Shown one piece after another: positions 27,609 through 32,580 of a stretch of DNA of 32,580 nucleotides. The position numbers were made by a program, and so were the translations under genes. The stretch covers positions 1 to 32,580 of the forward strand of contig NZ_WHJC01000010.1 of assembly GCF_009295725.1 (NCBI RefSeq), written 5' to 3'. Source of the stretch: Clostridium tarantellae (GTDB taxonomy: Bacteria > Bacillota > Clostridia > Clostridiales > Clostridiaceae). Under the pieces are notes generated by a model. The model was not told the DNA's origin. It was given only the letters and a program-made list of their open reading frames with translations, and ran no database searches. Each line of letters begins with the position of its first letter. Position 1 is the first letter of the stretch.

Positions 27609-27765
27609 CGTTGCATAAAATTTATAAAAGTTTATAAATTTACTTTATTTCCTTATTCACAGAACTCCATTTGGCTTAAAGCTACTTTGGTTTGGTGTAG
27701 TTCTCCAAAGGCTTAAATTCGGGTACAACGCACCCTACATATTAGTATATTTATCAAAATCACCA
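27609..27765 (-). ncRNA. right end of the brxC IStron: putative TnpB omega-RNA and 3' splice region
   Basis: This 157-nt non-coding segment follows tnpB. On the minus strand it has GTACCCGAATTTAAGCCTTT, then an AGAACT/AGTTCT-paired stem around the ACCAAA and AAAGTAG motifs, and a 10-bp hairpin (27618-27627 with 27632-27641) nine nt from the end. These features recur in the pglX element's right end. The guide would be the first bases of exon 2, GATGCTATTATAGAAGCC. It ends with G, as expected for a group I intron. Confidence 0.7.
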
Positions 27766-28893
27766 TTATACTAATTCATAATTTGCAAGATTATATGATG
27801 CATTTTTATCTCTATCTATAACTAGACCACAACTACATTTATAAATCCTATCTTTTAATTTCAAGTCTTTTTTTATATTTCCACATATACTACACTTCTT
27901 ACTAGAAGGATAAAATCTTGGAACTTGAATAAACTCTATACCATTGAACTCACATTTATATTTCATATAAGTTATAAACTTATAAAAACATTGTTCTACA
28001 ATTACTCTTGATAAATATTTATTCTTCATCATTCCAGATACATTTAAGTCTTCCATAACTACTCTATAAGGATATAATTTAATAATCTTATTAGTAGCTT
28101 GATGTATATGATTATTTCTTATATTTGCTAACTTTCTGTGAAGTAACCTTATAACTTTTTCTAACTTGAAAATATTATTAGTTTTCATAAACTGTTTGTC
28201 ATTTTTATTTGCTTCATATTTTCTTGAAACTTGTCTTTGTAATCTTTTTAATCTTTTCTTTAATCTTCTTACCTTAGAACTTTTATTAATGTTTTTAATA
28301 GGTTTATCTAAACAATTAACTATAGCTAAGTGAGATACTCCTAAATCAATACCTACTGATAAATCTTTATTAAGCTTAACTTGGTTTTCGTTATACTCAA
28401 ATCCAAAAGATAAATACCAGTACCTACCGTCAAAACTACATCTAGGATTTTTATAACTTTTTAATATAGGAATTTTGTAGTTAGTTTTAAACTTAACTTT
28501 TCCAATCTTCTCTATATTAATTGTATTTTCTAATATAGTCATAGCATCATTTCTTACATAAAAGCTAGTTCTGCTTTTTCTTTTAGATTTAAATTTAGGA
28601 TAATCTGATTTCTTATTAAAGAAATTTTTAAAAGCAACTCCTAAATCTAAAAATACTTGAGCTAATGCTTGACTGCTAACTTCTTTTATCCACTTATAAT
28701 CTTCATTTTTTTTAATAGTATTGTTAAACTCTTTTTTAATTTCAAGATTATTAGATTTTAAACCTTGCTTATAGAGTTCACTCCACCTATTTAATCCCCA
28801 ATTATAAGTAAATCTACTACATCCTACTGTTTTAAATATTAATATTCTTTGCTCTTCTGTAGGTAAAAGTCTTATTTTTATTGATTTAATCAC
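27766..28893 (-). CDS. tnpB: TnpB RNA-guided nuclease of the brxC IStron
   Basis: I choose the GTG at 28893 because a strong AAGGAGGTGAG ribosome site lies just before it; an upstream ATG at 28926 has no such site and would add 11 unconserved residues. The protein is then 375 aa. RuvC residues Asp183 (GIDLGVSH), Glu281 (VMEDLN) and Asp362 (DRDKNAS) are intact, and a four-cysteine zinc finger (CSIC...CSC) lies between the last two. It should act with the omega-RNA from the element's right end. It is divergent from the TnpB in pglX, which argues against a recent duplication of one element. Confidence 0.95.
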   Translation of the reverse strand: MIKSIKIRLLPTEEQRILIFKTVGCSRFTYNWGLNRWSELYKQGLKSNNLEIKKEFNNTIKKNEDYKWIKEVSSQALAQVFLDLGVAFKNFFNKKSDYPKFKSKRKSRTSFYVRNDAMTILENTINIEKIGKVKFKTNYKIPILKSYKNPRCSFDGRYWYLSFGFEYNENQVKLNKDLSVGIDLGVSHLAIVNCLDKPIKNINKSSKVRRLKKRLKRLQRQVSRKYEANKNDKQFMKTNNIFKLEKVIRLLHRKLANIRNNHIHQATNKIIKLYPYRVVMEDLNVSGMMKNKYLSRVIVEQCFYKFITYMKYKCEFNGIEFIQVPRFYPSSKKCSICGNIKKDLKLKDRIYKCSCGLVIDRDKNASYNLANYELV

Positions 28894-28984
28894 TATTCTC
28901 ACCTCCTTATAACATAAGGTATCCAAAATACTTACATATTATAAGGTGTATGATAGATGATTTAAATATAAAAAGATCACTAAT

Positions 28985-29483
28985 AATATAATAGTAATTT
29001 ATACTTTTATAAACTTTATGCTATTCATATAGACACGCTACTATCTATACAGTTCTCTTATGAACTTCTCATACTTTCATATGAGCGTAGACTATATCAT
29101 CACCTAATCGGTGTCCTCCACTTCCACTATCAAAAGCTTATAGTGTACTGGCTTTACGCCATAGTCGTTGAAGTTTCCCCTATTTAGGGCTTACCTGCTG
29201 ATTGCCTATTATTACAGCACTTAGGATTTAACCTTATGCTATCTAATGAATTTTTTCTACTTTCGTAACATTCACGCTTAGTTTTATTTCATACCTACGT
29301 TGTAGTTTCATTAGCTTTAAGGGTTTCCAGCAATTCAAAGGATTTTGGATGGTCTTTATATTTATACCACCACTCCACACTCTTTACGAATGTGGGAGGC
29401 TATCAACTATTTTCTAAGTTAAAGGTTATAAAACTCAATATCAGTTTATAGCCTTTTATAACTTACTTGTAACAGTTAGTTAC
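28985..29483 (-). ncRNA. group I intron ribozyme core in the brxC IStron
   Basis: On the minus strand P (AATTGCTGGAAA) lies around 29324-29335 and Q (AATCAGCAGG) around 29194-29203; they pair UGCUG with CAGCA for P4 (29328-29332 with 29196-29200). R (TTCAACGACTAT) lies around 29161-29172 and S (GATATAGTCTACGC) around 29085-29098; they pair GACUA with UAGUC for P7 (29162-29166 with 29090-29094). The order P-Q-R-S and these sequences are textbook group I. The element begins with a perfect GTAAC/GTTAC hairpin. Splicing would be needed for full-length BrxC. Confidence 0.88.
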
Positions 29484-30101
29484 CTCTTCATAGTAAAAAT
29501 CTTCTCTTCCATCTTCCCATGTCTTACCTGAAGCATGGTGAAAGGCTTCTTTAAAGTTATCATAACACCCATCTTCAACTAATTGTCTTTCAAGTTCTGC
29601 AAGCCATGGCATTGAACCACTAAAGCCTTGCATTTCATTAAATACCTTATTAAATACAGTTACAATAGCTGATTTATCTGACTTAGAGTCTGAATCTGCC
29701 TTTGAATCTATGTTAAATAATATTACATCTGAAGTTATGTCTCCAGTTTGCTTCATATTAGCTAATGTAAAATTATCTAATCCCTTATCATCAAAGTATT
29801 CTATGGCTTTTTTATCATCTATCTCTTTATTATCTAAAAGGTATGATAATATTTTTAACAAGTGAGATTTACCTGAACCAAAGAAACCAGATATCCACAC
29901 ACCCATTTTATCAGTATGACCAAAGATTCCTTTATTGTATGCCTGAAAGAAAGTCTCTATATGTTTATTTAATTGTTCTGTTACAACATACTCTTCTAAT
30001 TCTTGCTTTATATTCTCTTCTTCTTTTTGACCTACTTTAATAACACCTTTTATATCTCTATCAATGTTCTTATAAAACATTTCTTTAATTGGGTAATGCA
30101 T
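29484..30101 (-). CDS. brxC: brxC exon 1 (N-terminal 206 residues of the BREX ATPase)
   Basis: This exon carries the Walker A of BrxC (GFFGSGKSH, Lys78) and the TSDVILFNIDSKAD region. It ends at Glu206 in the EDFYYEE|DAIIEA segment. BrxC is the large P-loop protein of BREX (PglY-like) and is needed for both methylation and phage exclusion. If unspliced, the frame continues 6 codons (VTNCYK) and stops at 29463, giving a 212-aa fragment with Walker A but no Walker B. The start ATG at 30101 has a G-rich site (GGGGGG) about 9 nt upstream. It follows brxB after an 84-nt AT-rich gap. Confidence 0.95.
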
Positions 30102-30185
30102 TTTTATAAGTCCCCCCTTTTATGTATTTATTTTATGTTAACATTATAATTTTTTTATCATAATTTTATTATAACATTTTTCTTA

Positions 30186-30767
30186 CTAATATTTATCTAC
30201 CAAAGCAAATGCTCTATAATAATGGTCATCCTTTAATTCATTAAATAACATTAAAGTTCCCCCATCATAAGTTCCTGGAAAAAACATTACTAGTGGTATT
30301 TTTTCTATTTCTTTATGAAGATTATTTAATATAGTATGAGATCTTATAATAGGCCATGCTTTTCCTACGCCTGTTAAAAATACCATATCACTATCTTCCA
30401 TTTTATCTACTATATATTTAACAATTAAATCATTATTTAAAGTTAATCTTAAAGCTTTTTTTGTAGCATTAATTACAAAATCGCTACCTTTTTTCTCTTC
30501 CATTACAAAGTTCTTTTCTAAGAAGCCCTTTGACTCTAAAATATCTATTATAGAATCATATAAATCTATTTCTAATATCTTTAATCCATGAGCATTTAAA
30601 ACTTTTTCTTTTATAAATTTAATATTTTCTCTTATATACATTTCATACTTTGGATCATAATCAAAAATATAAAATCCAACTTCATTACCTAACCCTTTAT
30701 TCTCTCTAAAATAAGGTTCTGTTATCTTAGGTAATATTTCATCTATTCTTTCATAAATATTTTTCAT
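30186..30767 (-). CDS. brxB: BrxB (DUF1788) of BREX type 1
   Basis: The 193-aa protein starts with the typical NIYERIDEILPKITEPYFRENKGLGNEVGFYIFDYDP and contains the VFLTGVGKAWPIIRSHTILNNL and MFFPGTYDGGTL segments that mark the DUF1788 family. BrxB is a small cytoplasmic protein of unknown biochemical activity that is required for BREX methylation and defence and is thought to assemble with BrxC and PglZ. It has normal length and an AAGGA ribosome site, and lies 18 nt after brxA in the same operon. Confidence 0.96.
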   Translation of the reverse strand: MKNIYERIDEILPKITEPYFRENKGLGNEVGFYIFDYDPKYEMYIRENIKFIKEKVLNAHGLKILEIDLYDSIIDILESKGFLEKNFVMEEKKGSDFVINATKKALRLTLNNDLIVKYIVDKMEDSDMVFLTGVGKAWPIIRSHTILNNLHKEIEKIPLVMFFPGTYDGGTLMLFNELKDDHYYRAFALVDKY

Positions 30768-30785
30768 AATTAAATTCCTTCCATA

Positions 30786-31382
30786 CTAATTATTTAATCC
30801 TTGTAAAGCAATAACATATGCCTTATCTCCAATAGTAGTTAAACAATGTTTAATATCCTCATCAATAAAAGGTACACTTATTTCTCTATCCTCTCTTATT
30901 GAAGAAATAAGACCACTTTCAAATAATATTTTTACATAAACAGTTCTTAACTTTTTCATAGTGGATTCACTCCACTTAGCAATCTTTTCACTTTCTTCTG
31001 TTTTGATTTGAAAGAACATATTTATGTCTTTATCTCTTATATATAAATCTCTTAATAAAACTTTTTCTCTATATACTTCATTTACAAATTCAAAAAACAA
31101 TCTATTACTTTTCATAATAACATACACTACTAAAAGCTTAGACATTGATAAGCCTCCATTAGCAATCTTTTCAATTATAAATTCATCTATATCTTTTAAT
31201 CTTCCTATTATAGCTGAAACTATTTCTTCTCTTCTATACTCTTTTTCAAATTGAAAGATATTTTCCTCAATTGCTAGATTCTTTATTTCCTCTACACTTT
31301 TCCCCTGGCTCATAAGTGTTGCTACCATTTTAGTTTCCTTATATAAGTATGGTCTAGATGTCATTCCTGCACTGTATTCCAT
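30786..31382 (-). CDS. brxA: BrxA (DUF1819) of BREX type 1
   Basis: I choose the ATG at 31382 because an AAAGGAG site sits 7 nt before it and the sequence then opens with MEYSAGMTSRPYLYKET, the usual BrxA start. The frame is open 15 codons further upstream but without a ribosome site. The 198-aa protein is helical, with family segments such as NRLFFEFVNEVYREK. BrxA is a small NusB-like DNA-binding protein in characterised systems. It is the first BREX gene. TATGATACAAT about 40 nt upstream could be a -10 region, but no good -35 is visible. Confidence 0.95.
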   Translation of the reverse strand: MEYSAGMTSRPYLYKETKMVATLMSQGKSVEEIKNLAIEENIFQFEKEYRREEIVSAIIGRLKDIDEFIIEKIANGGLSMSKLLVVYVIMKSNRLFFEFVNEVYREKVLLRDLYIRDKDINMFFQIKTEESEKIAKWSESTMKKLRTVYVKILFESGLISSIREDREISVPFIDEDIKHCLTTIGDKAYVIALQGLNN

Positions 31383-31493
31383 ATTTTTTCTCCTTTCTAG
31401 GCCATTTTTCAAATTAAATTGTATCATATTTCTTACATATTTTTTATGTGTTTTTTATATGATATACTTATTTTTATACTTATAATCAGAAAA

Positions 31494-31530
31494 AATACTA
31501 GTAACAGCTTTTAATTACTGTACTAGTATT
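31494..31530 (-). terminator. terminator after the hepT-mntA pair
   Basis: The inverted repeat AATACTAGTA(A)CAG / CTGTACTAGTATT (31494-31507 with 31518-31530, one bulge) is followed on the minus strand by TTTTTT. It separates the toxin-antitoxin pair from the BREX operon. The rest of the 31428-31622 gap is AT-rich with no gene. Confidence 0.8.
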
Positions 31531-31622
31531 AGTTTACCTTATAATTTAATTTTTTGTGTTTGCTATAAGCATACATACTATTTTTCTCATTAATTTTATA
31601 AGTTCTAATGAAGTAAAATACT

Positions 31623-31910
31623 TTAATTACTATAAATCTCTATTCCATCTCTCTCTATTTGCACTTTTATTTCGTCATTCATACTATCTAAGAAAACAAT
31701 ATCTAAAGAATATACTCCAACAATTTCATCTAAGTCTTCTGCTGTAGTTCCTTTATACTTTTTATCGCATAAAATTCCAATATCTATGTCAGAATTATAC
31801 TTATTAGTTCCCTTAGCTCTAGAACCAAACAATACAACTTTTTTTATATAATCCTTATTTTTAAAATAGCAAATTAAGTTTTTGTATACTACTTCTTCTA
31901 TTCCATACAT
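31623..31910 (-). CDS. mntA: MntA-type minimal nucleotidyltransferase antitoxin
   Basis: The 95-aa protein has the MNT motif GSX10DXD exactly: Gly29-Ser30, ten residues, Asp41-Ile42-Asp43. In studied HepT-MntA pairs this enzyme transfers AMP to a tyrosine of the HEPN toxin and so neutralises it. The ATG is one base after the stop of the HEPN gene, with a GGAGAG site inside the end of that gene, so translation is tightly coupled. The third acidic residue is likely the Asp of the LDIVFLD segment. Confidence 0.93.
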   Translation of the reverse strand: MYGIEEVVYKNLICYFKNKDYIKKVVLFGSRAKGTNKYNSDIDIGILCDKKYKGTTAEDLDEIVGVYSLDIVFLDSMNDEIKVQIERDGIEIYSN

Positions 31911-31911
31911 A

Positions 31912-32349
31912 TTACAATCTCTCCATTGATATCTTATTCAAAAGCTTTTCTATAGCTTCTATATATCTCTCTATTATATAATTTTTTATTGCTTCATAAT
32001 CTTCTTCATCATATATATGCGCACTGGAATTTCTTGCACGTAATATATCATTCCAAACAATCATATCTTCTATTAATCCATCTTTAAATGCTTGTTTATA
32101 ACACCCTCTAGGGCTATTTATTTCAAGTCCATCTGCTTTGAAAACTTTAGATAATAATTTCCATGTTAAATCTTCTAAAGTTTCATACTTCTTTATTATG
32201 GAATCTCTATAAACTTCTAAAGTTACCTCATCTGGATTTTCTAATTTTTCATAATTTTCCTTTATATTTTTTAAGTGAATAAGCATTCTATACGTATAAT
32301 TATATGTTAGTTTAATTGATTCATCATATTTATCTAATATACCATTCAT
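31912..32349 (-). CDS. hepT: HepT-type HEPN ribonuclease toxin
   Basis: The 145-aa all-helical protein contains the full RX4HXY motif at residues 106-113 (RNSSAHIY). Arg and His form the RNase site, and the tyrosine is the residue that MntA-type partners AMPylate. The family is the HI0074/nucleotidyltransferase-substrate-binding HEPN group. An AGGAG ribosome site and an upstream extended -10 promoter support the start. It lies at the 5' edge of BREX, in the same direction but in its own transcription unit, consistent with an addiction or guard module for the defence island. Confidence 0.93.
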   Translation of the reverse strand: MNGILDKYDESIKLTYNYTYRMLIHLKNIKENYEKLENPDEVTLEVYRDSIIKKYETLEDLTWKLLSKVFKADGLEINSPRGCYKQAFKDGLIEDMIVWNDILRARNSSAHIYDEEDYEAIKNYIIERYIEAIEKLLNKISMERL

Positions 32350-32417
32350 TTTAATCGCTCCTAAGTTTTTTAAATCTAAATTAAATTTATATCCCTAAAG
32401 TCTAGTTTACATACTTT

Positions 32418-32446
32418 ATTATACCATCGGAGTATTAAAATATAAA
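32418..32446 (-). promoter_or_regulatory. predicted promoter of the hepT-mntA operon
   Basis: On the minus strand TTTATA (32446-32441) and TATAAT (32423-32418) are 17 nt apart, with TGG directly before TATAAT (extended -10). It lies about 70 nt upstream of hepT. Confidence 0.6.
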
Positions 32447-32516
32447 TTATTTACACTAGTGTTTAATCTTTGGATTCAAATACCATTGACAAATTTTAAT
32501 TAGAAAAAAGTTTATA

Positions 32517-32579
32517 AATTACCAAAAATTTAGACGTGAAAATAGCCGGTAACCTTTGTTTTAATATAATTACCAAAAA
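32517..32579. repeat. two 12-bp direct repeats near the right edge
   Basis: AATTACCAAAAA occurs at 32517-32528 and again at 32568-32579, 51 bp apart and upstream of the hepT promoter. It could be an operator or part of a structure cut by the window. No gene is visible in 32350-32580. Confidence 0.5.
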
Positions 32580-32580
32580 C

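Larger units (their letters stand above)
27609..29483 (-). mobile_element. IStron-like element (group I intron plus tnpB) inserted in brxC
   Basis: This 1875-nt element starts GTAACTAACTG and ends GCAACG on the minus strand. It sits between GAG (Glu206) and GAT (Asp207) of brxC, at a GG dinucleotide. The layout matches the pglX element: ribozyme core, then tnpB, then a structured right end, with no tnpA. Removing it restores the segment EDFYYEE|DAIIEA in frame. The junction is certain to one base because of the flanking G on both sides. It separates Walker A from Walker B of BrxC, so the unspliced product cannot be a working ATPase. Confidence 0.88.

Noticed and set aside
27766-28926. ATG at 28926 as the tnpB start in the brxC element
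   Set aside because: No ribosome site precedes it. The GTG at 28893 has a strong AAGGAGGTGAG site and aligns with the start of the other TnpB.
27609-29483. Group II intron
   Set aside because: No reverse transcriptase frame and no domain V signature; the P/Q/R/S elements with the GACUA/UAGUC pairing are group I.
19578-29483. IS200/IS605-type insertion after a TTGAT-like pentamer, as in CdISt1
   Set aside because: The flanks are GAG|GAT and TGG|GAT with G on both sides, which fits an IS607-type GG target rather than a TTGAT 5' flank. The assignment stays tentative because no tnpA is present.
18525-30101. Reading brxC and pglX as pseudogenes broken by insertion sequences
   Set aside because: Both exons of both genes are intact and long, and the joins are exact to the codon. 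The inserts carry group I ribozyme elements, and all other BREX genes are intact.
1-32580. CRISPR array, tRNA or rRNA genes
   Set aside because: I saw no regularly spaced repeat array, no tRNA cloverleaf with a conserved TTCRA arm and no rRNA-like sequence on either strand. Short RNAs could be missed by eye.

Overview
This is a strongly AT-rich window. Nearly every gene lies on the minus strand, with strong GGAGG-type ribosome sites, TAA stops and Lys/Ile/Asn-rich proteins, which points to a clostridial Firmicute. The core is a complete type 1 BREX phage-defence locus. In minus-strand (transcription) order it runs brxA, brxB, brxC, pglX, an accessory island, pglZ, brxL.

The most striking feature is that brxC and pglX are each interrupted by an IStron-like element, meaning a group I intron fused to a TnpB-coding IS605/IS607-type transposon. 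The brxC element spans 27609-29483 and the pglX element 19578-21741. Each carries recognisable group I P, Q, R and S elements (P4 and P7 pairings visible) in its 5' part, a TnpB nuclease with intact RuvC residues in its 3' part, and a structured right end like a TnpB omega-RNA. Neither has a tnpA. Removing each element exactly at a G|G junction rejoins the reading frame without a scar: ...Glu206-Asp207... in BrxC (1213 aa) and ...Trp863-Asp864... in PglX (1213 aa). Both insertions are in phase 0 just before a GAT codon, and both carry an in-frame stop within 30 nt of the junction. I therefore read brxC and pglX as split genes rescued by RNA splicing, not as pseudogenes. The two TnpBs are clearly divergent, so the insertions look independent.

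Layout, right to left. 31494-32446: a HepT/MntA (HEPN/MNT) toxin-antitoxin pair with its own promoter and terminator. 18493-31427: brxA-brxB-brxC-pglX, ending in a terminator, with a 96-nt imperfect palindrome in the brxC-pglX gap. 16183-18452: an overlapping three-gene cassette (unknown protein, 63-aa protein, ComEC-like metallo-beta-lactamase-fold protein). 10433-16148: a UPF1-like SF1 helicase plus a winged-helix/PLD protein with their own promoter and terminator. 7752-10407: pglZ with terminator. 5535-7606: brxL with terminator.

Downstream of BREX (2724-5478) is a different operon: a radical SAM protein, a dTMP-kinase-like P-loop kinase and a GreA-family factor. It is followed by a large dynamin-like GTPase (348-2606), a truncated second GTPase copy (114-341) and the start of an unidentified gene at the left edge.

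The six BREX proteins would act together. PglX marks host DNA, while BrxA, BrxB, BrxC, PglZ and BrxL are needed for methylation and/or phage exclusion. If splicing is required as inferred, output of the pathway depends on two ribozymes working in the same transcript unit.
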